From Compostibacter hankyongensis (lineage in GTDB: Bacteria; Bacteroidota; Bacteroidia; Chitinophagales; Chitinophagaceae): DNA of 64,000 nt. Within the stretch, counting starts at the first letter, position 1. Each line of letters starts with the position of its first letter. Under the pieces are notes generated by a model. That model was not told the origin of the DNA, did no database searches, and was given only the letters and a program-made list of their open reading frames with translations. Positions 1 to 8,265 of this stretch are shown one piece after another. The stretch covers positions 124,001 to 188,000 of the forward strand of contig NZ_BAABFN010000022.1 in assembly GCF_039541075.1 (NCBI RefSeq). Direction: 5' to 3'. The translations under genes and the position numbers were made by a program.

Positions 1-124
1 CGTCTCTGTTCCGGCCAAGAACCGTTGTATCGGCAATACCGGAAACCGGCGGAAGGATATTTCTGATATAAGTGCCTATCCCCGAATCATTGATCATCCT
101 AACATCAAAAAAAAGACCGCTCAT
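1..124 (-). CDS. Glycosyltransferase family 4, N-terminal fragment (cut by window edge)
   Basis: A minus-strand reading frame begins with ATG at 124 and stays open for 41 codons to the left edge. The peptide starts MSGLFFDVRMINDSGIGTY and continues IRNILP. This matches the usual beginning of GT4 glycosyltransferases, where an FDxR strand is followed by a SGIGxYxRNLL glycine-rich helix that binds the acceptor or donor phosphate. Only this N-terminal element is visible, so the sugar specificity cannot be judged. It lies downstream of the beta-helix gene on the same strand, 136 bases further on, and probably belongs to the same polysaccharide locus, adding one sugar of the repeat unit at the cytoplasmic membrane. 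The C-terminal donor-binding half lies outside the window. Confidence 0.6.
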   Translation of the reverse strand, partial: MSGLFFDVRMINDSGIGTYIRNILPPVSGIADTTVLGRNRD

Positions 125-241
125 GCTTAAACAGATTTTCTTTTTTTAGAAATAAGTTCTCCTACCCATTACAACCCCTGTTTTTCCTGAACCATCGCCT
201 GACGGATGACAATAAAACATCTTCAGGCCCAAAGCCACGAC

Positions 242-263
242 ACCCCCTGATTGCGGGGTTTTA
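242..263 (+). other. GC hairpin followed by TTTT, plus orientation
   Basis: CCCC and GGGG arms enclose a short loop, and TTTTAC follows on the plus strand, which overlaps the stop codon of the minus-strand beta-helix gene. It has terminator shape only in the plus direction, where no gene is seen upstream. It may simply block antisense transcription into the locus. Confidence 0.3.
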
Positions 264-1703
264 CTTATAATTCTTAAAACTGGATCCATTCTGCATTTTT
301 ATTATTTTGCTCTGGTCATATCTTTTCCCTGATGAACGTCTGATCTCATTACGCTCACCGATCCGGGCATCACTTTTCTTTCTCAGATTATCATAAAAGC
401 TCTCCAATACGTTGCCATAATACCTGTTGCTCGAAGCACTCATATTTCCCCAGCTGTCCTCCAGGACGGAGGCGGTAAATCCGGAGATCTTGTTATCACT
501 CACCGTGTTTTCCGAATTGTTGAAGACGGCCGATCTCCAGTAATTTCTGATGCCTATATTTATCTGACCTGATGCCGGATTCATCTTTTCAGCAGTATTC
601 AACAGCTCATTTCCCGATATACGCCAGCGGGACCCTCCCTCATTATCGATCGCTATACTGCTGTTGACCAGCTTGACGATATTGGACTGAATAACGATAT
701 CATTACAATCTATTGCCTTAACGGCTCCGGAAAACCTACCTGCTATGGTATTGTTCAGAATCCTTATACGATTTGCAGATCGCGCATCAAAGGCAATGGC
801 CGACATATGATCGCCGCTTATCCTGTTGGCCGACAATTCTATATTGTTATGCAAGGATGCAGATCCGTAAAATTTAATCCCCGGCCCCCTGACGCCTTGT
901 TGCTGTATCACGTTGTCCTGTACCACGACTGTGCGGCATCCATAAAAGAACGTTATGCAACCATTCTTACAGCCGGAAATGTTATTGTATTTTATGACAG
1001 AGCTATCACATCTCTCAAGATCGATTCCGACATCCCCGCAATTAGAAACATGGTTACCGGTTATTTCAACATCCCTTCCCAAACTGCCCCATATCCCGCC
1101 CTTCCGGATGTTTTTCACTTCGTTACCGGTTATCCTGATCCCGCTGACGCCGGAAGAAGGGGCGGGCGCTTTCCCGGCATCTCCTCCCCAAAACTGAATG
1201 CCGTGCAGGCAAGATGCCACATTACACTTATCGACATGAACATTCCCTGAATAAACTATGTCAATCCCTTTCCCCGTATAACCGCTTATCCTGCAATGTT
1301 CTATTAAAACGTCCTTTGTATCATAAATCCTGATCCCATCGCCCCTTCTTGGATCAGCAAACACCATATTAAAGTTCCTGAACGTTACATTTCTCCCTTT
1401 TATAAGAATGAGAAACGGAGATGCGCCGGACTTGCCGGTGGTCAGGACGGATCCGTTGCCATCCAGGATAATATTATGCCGGCTGATCACCAGCGAATCC
1501 AAAAGATAAGTACCGCTGTCCAGGACTATTTCAACGTTAGCAGATTGGTTAACCAGCTTGTTAAACAAGGCGGTATTATTAAAGATGCCGTTATTTTTCA
1601 ACCCGTTATCTGATCCGGATATTAACCGGTAAGCAGGGGCCTGTCCATACAATCTGAAACTGCACAGCATCATTAAACAATAAATATAAAAGCATCTGTG
1701 CAT
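261..1703 (-). CDS. Secreted right-handed parallel beta-helix protein of the polysaccharide locus
   Basis: The 480-residue product starts with a cleavable signal peptide (about residues 1-20, ending LYGQ) and then has a long series of beta-helix coils (about 40-420). These show typical PbH1 signatures such as NVTFRNF, DVLIEHCRISG, GIRITGNEV and DVEITGNHVSNC. An early element resembling the pectate-lyase superfamily leader (VLDSGTYLLDSLVI) is present. Such proteins bind or cleave acidic polysaccharides or epimerise them (alginate-epimerase and lyase relatives), in the periplasm or outside the cell. It begins 4 bases after the Wzy-like gene stops, so it is co-transcribed with polymer assembly genes and may trim or modify the exported polymer. 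No catalytic residues can be assigned with confidence. A purely structural or adhesive role is possible. Confidence 0.75.
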   Translation of the reverse strand: MHRCFYIYCLMMLCSFRLYGQAPAYRLISGSDNGLKNNGIFNNTALFNKLVNQSANVEIVLDSGTYLLDSLVISRHNIILDGNGSVLTTGKSGASPFLILIKGRNVTFRNFNMVFADPRRGDGIRIYDTKDVLIEHCRISGYTGKGIDIVYSGNVHVDKCNVASCLHGIQFWGGDAGKAPAPSSGVSGIRITGNEVKNIRKGGIWGSLGRDVEITGNHVSNCGDVGIDLERCDSSVIKYNNISGCKNGCITFFYGCRTVVVQDNVIQQQGVRGPGIKFYGSASLHNNIELSANRISGDHMSAIAFDARSANRIRILNNTIAGRFSGAVKAIDCNDIVIQSNIVKLVNSSIAIDNEGGSRWRISGNELLNTAEKMNPASGQINIGIRNYWRSAVFNNSENTVSDNKISGFTASVLEDSWGNMSASSNRYYGNVLESFYDNLRKKSDARIGERNEIRRSSGKRYDQSKIIKMQNGSSFKNYK

Positions 1704-1707
1704 GTCC

Positions 1708-2874
1708 CTATCCTCCTTCCTTTTTCTTATACCTGATCCCGTAAGTACTATATAGAAATAAAAAGAAAAGCATATTAAGGGGGAAGACCGACAGCATGGG
1801 AATAAAGATCATTTCCAGCATGAACAACAATAAATATATCTCGGTATATGCTTTGTAAGGCTTACTGAACAGATAAATGACAAAGCAGAGTATCAGGAAT
1901 AAAAAGAGATAGGAAAACGGGGAATAATTATACAGATACGAAATATACCATGTTTCGTGGAAAAAAAATTTCTTATTCAGATACGGGAAAAGTAAAAATT
2001 CCAGCTTAACAGAAGTATGCGAATCAATGGACCCCTGCTTTTGCTGAACAGTAGTCACATAAAAAGCGTATATATCCGGCCAGTAAAGTGCAAATATCAG
2101 ACATATCCCGGTTCCCGCTGCCAGGGAAAAATAAAGGAAATAATTGTTTATCCGGAAGCCCTTCAACCCCCATAGTAAGATAACAATAAAAAATATCAAA
2201 TAGGCGCTGAATGACACCGTATAAAACACGCAAATTGCCAGCAGGGCGGCCATCAGCCACTTTCTCTTATCCAAAGCGATATAGACCAGGAAATTACAAA
2301 ACAGGCCAAACCCATTGGGATCATCCCACAAACCGCCAAAGCGGATCAAACTTCCTTCATAGCTCAAAGCGGTCAGCCGACCTGTCAAATGGTAATTCGC
2401 AATCACAAAAAAGTCGGTAACAATGGTGAAATAAGCTATAACGGAAAAGTTCCTGGAAAGAAAATCCGTGATAAACTCCTTCAGATCGTCTCCCAGGTAA
2501 AATACCGGAAGCAATGCGATACCCCATAGCAGGTATTCAAGCTCCTCCCAGACAGGGGTCCCAAAATCGAGAATCCATATAACATTCACTACCAGGCTCC
2601 ATAACAGAAAAGAATGAATAATCAGTTCCCTGACCGGCTGATGAATCTTATAGGCCCGCTTATTCATATAAAAGAAAGACAGGACAAGCAGTATGATCAG
2701 ATACTTTCCGGCTTTCCATGCATTAGGGGTATTGGTATAGGTAGGAGATGTTGCCGAACTATTATACTTGAATATATAACGATGAATATTATACAACAAT
2801 GCAGAAATATACAGTCCGTGAATCAGCAGCCTGTTGATTCCGGAAGGGTTCCTCTTATTGATCAGTTCATTCAT
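1708..2874 (-). CDS. Wzy/O-antigen-ligase-like polysaccharide polymerase membrane protein
   Basis: The 388-residue product is very hydrophobic, with roughly ten or eleven predicted transmembrane segments separated by short loops and one larger loop around residues 260-300. This is the usual architecture of Wzy polymerases and WaaL-type ligases, which are very divergent in sequence. It sits between a GT4 gene (4-base ATGA overlap with that upstream gene) and a secreted beta-helix gene. The context supports polymerisation of lipid-linked repeat units on the periplasmic face of the inner membrane, after the flippase encoded in the same cluster has moved them across. The assignment rests on topology and neighbours rather than on a diagnostic motif. 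Confidence 0.7.
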   Translation of the reverse strand: MNELINKRNPSGINRLLIHGLYISALLYNIHRYIFKYNSSATSPTYTNTPNAWKAGKYLIILLVLSFFYMNKRAYKIHQPVRELIIHSFLLWSLVVNVIWILDFGTPVWEELEYLLWGIALLPVFYLGDDLKEFITDFLSRNFSVIAYFTIVTDFFVIANYHLTGRLTALSYEGSLIRFGGLWDDPNGFGLFCNFLVYIALDKRKWLMAALLAICVFYTVSFSAYLIFFIVILLWGLKGFRINNYFLYFSLAAGTGICLIFALYWPDIYAFYVTTVQQKQGSIDSHTSVKLEFLLFPYLNKKFFFHETWYISYLYNYSPFSYLFLFLILCFVIYLFSKPYKAYTEIYLLLFMLEMIFIPMLSVFPLNMLFFLFLYSTYGIRYKKKEGG

Positions 2875-4019
2875 GATACAATCTCATCAAAAACTTTCAT
2901 ATATGATTTCACGCTGGTTTTTATATCAAAAAGGGTCGTTACCTTCTTTCGTGCATTTTTTCTGATCCCTTCTATTTCTGCAGTCCGATAGTTATTTACA
3001 ACATGCGTCAGGCATTGCGCCAGGCTCAAAGGAGATCTGTGGTCTACAATAAAGCCGTCAATTAAATGGCTGACAATCTCAACATTCCCGCCGAGATCGG
3101 TTACGATCACGATCTTTTCAAAGGACATTGCTTCATAAATCGTGGTTCCGAGCGGTTCCGGTTCCTGGGAGCAGTTGACCAGAACATCAACCTTGGTTCC
3201 GTAATAGGGTTTCATATCATGCTTGTATCCCACAAAACGGACTATCTTCTGAAGATTATACCGGGCAAGAAAATCATCCAATTCATGCTTGTACTTCAGA
3301 TCGTTTGGCGAGTTATGGATAAAACCTCCCACCACATCGATCAAAATTCTGTTTTTGATATCACGGGACATCAGATGTACCGCATTAAAAAGATATTGAT
3401 GTCCTTTCCATTTTGAAATAATACCGACAATTGAAATCGTTATCTTTTCATTTACAACGTCGTTTTTAAGCGGTCTAAAGCTATCGAGGTCAAGTCCGTT
3501 ATAAATGACACGGATTTTTTGCTCAGGTATGCGGATATCAATTAATGATCGCTTCAAGGCATTTGAAACACAAACAACGGAATGAGAGAGCCTTGAAGCG
3601 AAACGCGCAATGCTTGCATTTATACCCTCTTTCTGAAACACGGGGTGATGATGGATCCATAAAACCTTCCTGCCCGTGAGCAATCCGATCAATCCCGCAT
3701 GAAGGGATACACCAAAGCTGTTGGCAATGATAATATCGAAACCATTTCTTTTGACATAACCCGATATTTCCAGTATCCCTTTAAAAAGTTTCAGCAGATA
3801 TACCAGGTAATTAATCTTTCCTTCGCCCCGGTTTAACCTGGGAATATTATTGTTAATCAGCACCGGAATATTATTCACGATACATCTGGCAGAAAACTCC
3901 CCTTCCGGCAGCGCAATGATGCTTTGATACGATTTGCTATCGAGGTTCAATATCAATCGCTCCATCACCAGCTCACCGCCGGAATATTTTTTCATATTGC
4001 ACAGGAATAGCAATTTCAT
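2871..4019 (-). CDS. Glycosyltransferase family 4 (GT-B fold)
   Basis: The 382-residue protein has the two-domain GT-B layout. The N-terminal Rossmann-like domain begins KLLFLCNMKKYSGGELVME, with the glycine-rich acceptor-site loop. The C-terminal domain carries the nucleotide-sugar binding EX7E motif (EPEPLGTTIYEAMS, about residue 287), followed by VTDLGGNVEIV. A linker typical of the family (IYNGLDLDSFRP) lies near residue 167. It transfers a sugar from a nucleotide donor to the lipid-linked oligosaccharide at the cytoplasmic side of the inner membrane. It overlaps both neighbours by 4 bases (ATGA), showing tight translational coupling in the locus. Donor specificity is not predictable. Confidence 0.88.
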   Translation of the reverse strand: MKLLFLCNMKKYSGGELVMERLILNLDSKSYQSIIALPEGEFSARCIVNNIPVLINNNIPRLNRGEGKINYLVYLLKLFKGILEISGYVKRNGFDIIIANSFGVSLHAGLIGLLTGRKVLWIHHHPVFQKEGINASIARFASRLSHSVVCVSNALKRSLIDIRIPEQKIRVIYNGLDLDSFRPLKNDVVNEKITISIVGIISKWKGHQYLFNAVHLMSRDIKNRILIDVVGGFIHNSPNDLKYKHELDDFLARYNLQKIVRFVGYKHDMKPYYGTKVDVLVNCSQEPEPLGTTIYEAMSFEKIVIVTDLGGNVEIVSHLIDGFIVDHRSPLSLAQCLTHVVNNYRTAEIEGIRKNARKKVTTLFDIKTSVKSYMKVFDEIVS

Positions 4020-4546
4020 ATGCTTTGATCCAATTTATCAGTCCGCGGTCTGACTATTCTGGCCGGGTTACCGACAATCACGCTATCGTCCGGAACGTCT
4101 TTTACGACGATCGTTCCGGCTCCTATAACAACATTGTTCCCGACTATTATATCCCCGATGATACAGACATTCGATCCGACATCCACATTATTCCCTATTA
4201 CCGGGCTTTTCCCTTCCCCGAAGGCTCCGTTGGCGGATTGCTTATTCCCGATGGTGGTGCTCTGTCTTAAGGTACAGTTAGCCCCGATAACAGTGCCCGG
4301 GTTTATAACCAGCGCCTGCCCGTGATAGACCCGCAGTCCCTTACCCGCTTCGATCTTCCACGGGATCTCCATTCCAAGAAACCATTCTATCATCAGCCGG
4401 TAAAAAATCAGATAAGGGAAAAAAATTATCCTTGTCACCCTGTTTCTGTAGATAACCTGACCCAGGCGAAAAAGAAACAGTACGATCCGACCCTTGATAT
4501 TATCGCGGTTCGCGCTAAAATCCTGGATAAGGTAACTTAAAAACAT
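4016..4546 (-). CDS. Serine-acetyltransferase-like hexapeptide acyltransferase
   Basis: The product has 176 residues. An alpha-helical N-terminal part precedes a left-handed beta-helix made of hexapeptide repeats (about residues 75-165; for example VIGANCTLRQ, VIGNNVDVGSN, IIVGNNVVIGAG), ending in the IVGNPARIV signature of the CysE/LbH_SAT group. True CysE enzymes are longer at the N-terminus. This length and the position inside a polysaccharide cluster point to an O- or N-acetyltransferase that decorates a sugar with acetyl-CoA as donor. It overlaps the downstream GT4 gene by 4 bases. A second, similar enzyme lies at 7729-8265. A genuine serine acetyltransferase role is less likely in this context. 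Confidence 0.82.
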   Translation of the reverse strand: MFLSYLIQDFSANRDNIKGRIVLFLFRLGQVIYRNRVTRIIFFPYLIFYRLMIEWFLGMEIPWKIEAGKGLRVYHGQALVINPGTVIGANCTLRQSTTIGNKQSANGAFGEGKSPVIGNNVDVGSNVCIIGDIIVGNNVVIGAGTIVVKDVPDDSVIVGNPARIVRPRTDKLDQSI

Positions 4547-4591
4547 ATTCTCTTTTTATACCTTACAGCATCCCCTTTCTTCCCATCGTCA

Positions 4592-5560
4592 TCAGGACCG
4601 GAAGGCCGGCAGGCGGTAAAGCAGGTTGGCGCATGATCTAAGCAATTTTACATTATACAAAAGAGACAACATCAGATAAAACTTCATGTAAATACCTTCA
4701 GCCACATCTATAAATATGTGCGTTTCGGTAAGTTCATTTTTCATGAACAGGACCAGAAACCGTTTGAACAACAGATTCTGCATATATCCAGATTTTAAAG
4801 ACACTACCGCATCAATGCCTGACTCCCTCAATTGATCCTCAACCATTCTCCGGCGTTCCGGAGAATAACCCACCATTTTCCTCGCCAGATAAGCATATCT
4901 TACCTGCCTTACGAATTTATCCGGCTTAAAGGATACTCCGTCAAACTGGACGATCCGCTCATACAACAGCTCCTGGACCACTTTTATGCAACCGAGCCGC
5001 GACATTCGCAGCCACAGGTCAAGGTCCTGCGAATAGACAAAGCTTTCGCTGTATCCCCCGCAGGACAGGTATGCATCCCGCCGGAACATTACCCCTCCGT
5101 GGGAGATCGGGTTTATCTTCAGGAAATCGGTCATTACAAGCGTTTCCGGCAGCCTGGCCAATTCACGTTTTCCGTTTTTGGGATCAATGTTCACATGAAA
5201 GCTGCTCGCTGCTACGGCATCATGATGCTCATCGAGCATGGCAACCTGTCTTTCCAGCCGGTTTTCCAGCGAGATATCCCCAGCGCCATGAATGGCAATA
5301 TAATCCCCTGCAGCAACAGACAACGCCCGGATCATACCTTTGACAAAGCCAATATTTTTTTCATATCTGACTAACCTGACCCTGCTGTCGGCCCCGTATT
5401 TTGTCAACCTGTCAAATGTTGCGTCGGTTGAACAGTCGTCAAAGACGATGAATTCAAAATCCTGAAAAGACTGGTTCAGGACCGACCCGACAGACCGGTC
5501 AACCTCATCCTCTTTATTATAATATCCACATATCACGGATACCCTGGGCTTATAGACCAT
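4592..5560 (-). CDS. Glycosyltransferase family 2 (GT-A fold)
   Basis: The 322-residue protein opens with the classic GT2 strand-loop VSVICGYYNKEDEVDRSV, followed by IVFDDCSTD (about residue 40), which binds UDP. The site where the family usually shows a DxD-like motif reads HGAGDIS (about residue 92), a known variant. FRRDAYLSCGGY and DLDLWLRM (about 155-185) form the acceptor and catalytic region. It probably adds one sugar of the repeat unit on the cytoplasmic face of the inner membrane. It starts 11 bases after the MurB-like gene and is followed after 45 bases by the acetyltransferase gene, so it belongs to the same transcription unit. Confidence 0.88.
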   Translation of the reverse strand: MVYKPRVSVICGYYNKEDEVDRSVGSVLNQSFQDFEFIVFDDCSTDATFDRLTKYGADSRVRLVRYEKNIGFVKGMIRALSVAAGDYIAIHGAGDISLENRLERQVAMLDEHHDAVAASSFHVNIDPKNGKRELARLPETLVMTDFLKINPISHGGVMFRRDAYLSCGGYSESFVYSQDLDLWLRMSRLGCIKVVQELLYERIVQFDGVSFKPDKFVRQVRYAYLARKMVGYSPERRRMVEDQLRESGIDAVVSLKSGYMQNLLFKRFLVLFMKNELTETHIFIDVAEGIYMKFYLMLSLLYNVKLLRSCANLLYRLPAFRS

Positions 5561-5571
5561 ATGCTATTACA

Positions 5572-6429
5572 TTAAATAATCCTTTGCTCTATTTCCAGCT
5601 CCACATTATACCGTTCCCGGACCCTGGCCCTTATTTCTGTAATCAGATTTACGATATCCGCTCCGCAGGCCCTGTTGAAATTCACGACAAACCCGCCATG
5701 CTTTTCCGATACCCTCGCCCCGCCCAAAGAGAACCCTTTTAAACCCAGTTCCTCTATCATGGGTCCGACATACCGGCCGGGCGGCCGCTTGAACACGCTT
5801 CCCGCATTGGGAAATTCTTTGGGCTGTTTTGCCGAACGCTGCGCTTTTATCCGGTTCATCTTTTCGAGGATATCTTGCTTGTTTCCCGGAATCAGCCGGA
5901 GCATTGCCTTCAAAACGATCATCTGAGGATTCCGCTGAAAGAAGCTGTTCCGGTATTCAAAATCCATCTCTTCCCTGGCTATTTCCTTAAATTCATCGCT
6001 CAGAGTATCATAATACCTTACAGCAAGCAGCAGATCTTTGATCTCTTCCCCGCCCGCGCCTGCATTCATGACCACCGCGCCGCCCAAAGAGCTCGGTATA
6101 TCATAGAAAATTTCCAGGCCGGACAATGATTTGTTCATCGCCACGATGCTCAGATCTTCCATCAAGGCGCCTGCTTCCGAAACAATGGTATCGCCTCCAA
6201 TCTCAACCGAATCGAAATTGCCGGAGAAGATGACAAAATCCTGCTCATAGAACTGCCTGGACAATATGACGTTATGTCCGCTCCCCAAAAGCACTTTCGG
6301 AACATCGGGCCGGCTTCTGTAAAGTTCCCTGATATCCGCTTCGCTGTCAGGAAAGAATGCTTTTGCACATACGGCGCAAACCCCGTAGGAGTTATATGCC
6401 GTCAGGTCAAGTCTGTCTAAAACCCGCAT
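5572..6429 (-). CDS. murB: MurB-like UDP-N-acetylenolpyruvoylglucosamine reductase in the polysaccharide locus
   Basis: The 285-residue protein has the FAD-binding elements of MurB: LLGSGHNVILS near residue 48 and IPSSLGGAVVMNAGAGG near 111, where the canonical form is IPGSVGGA. It also keeps the catalytic YR-x-S region (FEYRNSFF, R160), the NAGS-FK motif with the proton-donating serine (S211) and a C-terminal glutamate-containing tail. It is of the short type II class, unlike the 340-residue type I MurB at 31669-32691. Canonically it reduces enolpyruvyl-UDP-GlcNAc to UDP-MurNAc with NADPH. The start codon lies 23 bases inside the end of the flippase gene. Together with the MurA-like gene at 8266, it suggests a lactyl-ether sugar precursor made for the surface polymer rather than for peptidoglycan. 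It could also be a redundant wall enzyme. Confidence 0.85.
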   Translation of the reverse strand: MRVLDRLDLTAYNSYGVCAVCAKAFFPDSEADIRELYRSRPDVPKVLLGSGHNVILSRQFYEQDFVIFSGNFDSVEIGGDTIVSEAGALMEDLSIVAMNKSLSGLEIFYDIPSSLGGAVVMNAGAGGEEIKDLLLAVRYYDTLSDEFKEIAREEMDFEYRNSFFQRNPQMIVLKAMLRLIPGNKQDILEKMNRIKAQRSAKQPKEFPNAGSVFKRPPGRYVGPMIEELGLKGFSLGGARVSEKHGGFVVNFNRACGADIVNLITEIRARVRERYNVELEIEQRII

Positions 6430-7726
6430 TTTTTAACAGTTTGGATCCACGTGTCAGATTAAACATAAAATGAAAATCAGCCAGGGAAAACTCCAATATC
6501 TTCCTTACAGGAAGCTGAACTTCCCTGGCATAAAGCCCGATGAACAGCACGGCGGCCAGTCCGTAGCTGACCGTAGAAGCCAGCGCAGCGCCATAGGCCC
6601 CGTAACCGGGCACCAGCATAAGATTTAAAATAACATTTACAACCAAAGCGGGAAGCATGGCTTTAACGGAAATCCACGGCTTTCCCCTGCCCGCCAGGTC
6701 CATATTCAGAATTTTAAAAACGGTGAGCAACAGTACCCCGGGCGCCAGCACACGTAATACGGAACTGCTTTCTGCATAAGCGTCCCCAAACAGCAAAACA
6801 ATGATCTTGGCGGAAAAAACCATCAGAACAACCGACGCCGCTCCGATAGCGATAATGGCCATCCGGAGCAGACGGGCAATTTGCCGCGAAAACTGCATCG
6901 GATCCTTTGATCCTGCGCTGCGGGAAAAGATCAGTGCGCTGAACAACATCGGGATCTGCCATAAATATTCGGTTAAAGCCGCCCCCTTGGAATAGATCCC
7001 TAACTGATACTTCGTGCTCAGCTTATCCATAATAACGACGTCTACCCGGTAATTCAGGTTGACGATCAGCAGGGCCACTGCATAGACAATCCCCAATGAA
7101 AGGATCGATCTGGCTATAACATAATTAACTTTCCAGGAAAAAAAACGGATAAAATCGTTCTTTAACAATAAAACGAGGGTCATGATGAACGGTCCGGCGG
7201 CAAGGCCCGTCAGTGCGCCTGTAATTCCCAGTTTCAGGCCGTATACAAAAAGAATATTCAGCAGGAATACAAAAAGAGGCGGCAGCCATTCAATCCGGTT
7301 GAACAGCCCGATCTGCTTTTTGCCCAGGAAGATGCCGGAGCTATAAGTATTGAAAAGACAAAAAGGAACGGGAGCTATGGCCAGCATCACCTGCACAAGG
7401 TTCTCTCCCCCGTCGCTGAAGTACCTGACCAGGATAAAACAGGCCGCCAGGCAAAACACCGTGGAAAGTATCCACAACTGCACTATGGCACGTTTGACAT
7501 CACCCAGGCCATACATGTCCTTCCCCACATAATAGGTCGTCGCCTGGCTGATCCCCAGAGAACCCACCGTCATAAACAGGGTAGGGTACACTACCAGCAC
7601 GGCGATCAGCCCGTTGGCATCCGGACCCAGCCCCCGGGCGACGACCACAGCATTACCCAGGTTAAAGAGAATGACGCCGGCCTTGCTGAACATCACCTTG
7701 ATAAAATCCTGTATGAATCTTTTCAT
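6407..7726 (-). CDS. Wzx-type polysaccharide flippase (MATE-like/MOP superfamily)
   Basis: The 439-residue integral membrane protein has about 12-14 predicted transmembrane segments. Its N-terminal amphipathic segment (KRFIQDFIKVMFSKAG, with VVVARGLGPDANGLIAV following) is typical of PST/Wzx flippases. It moves lipid-linked repeat units across the inner membrane before polymerisation. ATG at 7726 is chosen because it follows the upstream acetyltransferase stop by 2 bases; a TTG two codons earlier is less plausible. The gene overlaps the MurB-like gene by 23 bases. Position and topology together make the function secure, but substrate structure cannot be read from it. Confidence 0.9.
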   Translation of the reverse strand: MKRFIQDFIKVMFSKAGVILFNLGNAVVVARGLGPDANGLIAVLVVYPTLFMTVGSLGISQATTYYVGKDMYGLGDVKRAIVQLWILSTVFCLAACFILVRYFSDGGENLVQVMLAIAPVPFCLFNTYSSGIFLGKKQIGLFNRIEWLPPLFVFLLNILFVYGLKLGITGALTGLAAGPFIMTLVLLLKNDFIRFFSWKVNYVIARSILSLGIVYAVALLIVNLNYRVDVVIMDKLSTKYQLGIYSKGAALTEYLWQIPMLFSALIFSRSAGSKDPMQFSRQIARLLRMAIIAIGAASVVLMVFSAKIIVLLFGDAYAESSSVLRVLAPGVLLLTVFKILNMDLAGRGKPWISVKAMLPALVVNVILNLMLVPGYGAYGAALASTVSYGLAAVLFIGLYAREVQLPVRKILEFSLADFHFMFNLTRGSKLLKNAGFRQT

Positions 7727-7728
7727 GA

Positions 7729-8265
7729 TCAAAGTATTCTTGCCGGAATTCCGACCGCGACTGACGCATCGGGCACATCAATATTGACCACTGCAGAAGC
7801 CCCTATTACCGCATCATTTCCGACCCTCACCGCGCCCAGTACTTTGCTGCCGGCATATAGCCTGACCCTGTTAAGAATGACCGGATACTCGCAGTTCATC
7901 TCCTTCCTTCCGTGGCTGCCCAGGGTAACGCCGTGCCAGATGCTCACATCATCGCCTATCTTTACGTACTCGCCTATCACGATAACCAGGGGATGCGGGA
8001 AGAAAACGCGTTGACCGATATCGGCCCGGTATGAGATCTGGCAGCTCCTCCTGACGACCTGCTTATAAGCATAATATCTGACCAACAGTTTGAATACGGG
8101 ACTCCGCTTCTGTATGTAAAACCTGCCGATCCGGTAGTTCAATATCAACCGGAAAGACGGATTGAAACAGTAGGTCCGAAAAGAAGCCCAAAAGGAATTT
8201 GCTCCGTGTTTTTTGAGATCGGACCTTATCGCCCCCACCGTTTCCTTTAAGCCGATATTTTCCAT
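7729..8265 (-). CDS. Serine-acetyltransferase-like hexapeptide acyltransferase (second copy)
   Basis: The 178-residue protein carries a helical N-terminal region with FNPSFRLILNYRIGRF, then a left-handed beta-helix (about residues 80-178) with repeats such as FPHPLVIVIGEYVKIG, SIWHGVTLGSHG and VRVGNDAVIGASAVV. It ends VAVGIPARIL. The histidine in the WHGVTLG turn matches the catalytic histidine position of CysE-type transferases. It follows the MurA-like gene immediately (stop TGA abuts the ATG). As with the other copy at 4016-4546, the likely job is acetylation of a sugar of the exported polymer, using acetyl-CoA in the cytoplasm. Two divergent copies may act at different positions or sugars. 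Confidence 0.82.
   Translation of the reverse strand: MENIGLKETVGAIRSDLKKHGANSFWASFRTYCFNPSFRLILNYRIGRFYIQKRSPVFKLLVRYYAYKQVVRRSCQISYRADIGQRVFFPHPLVIVIGEYVKIGDDVSIWHGVTLGSHGRKEMNCEYPVILNRVRLYAGSKVLGAVRVGNDAVIGASAVVNIDVPDASVAVGIPARIL

Noticed and set aside
242..263. Hairpin as terminator of the beta-helix gene
   Set aside because: It lacks a T-run on the minus strand; it has terminator shape only in the opposite direction.
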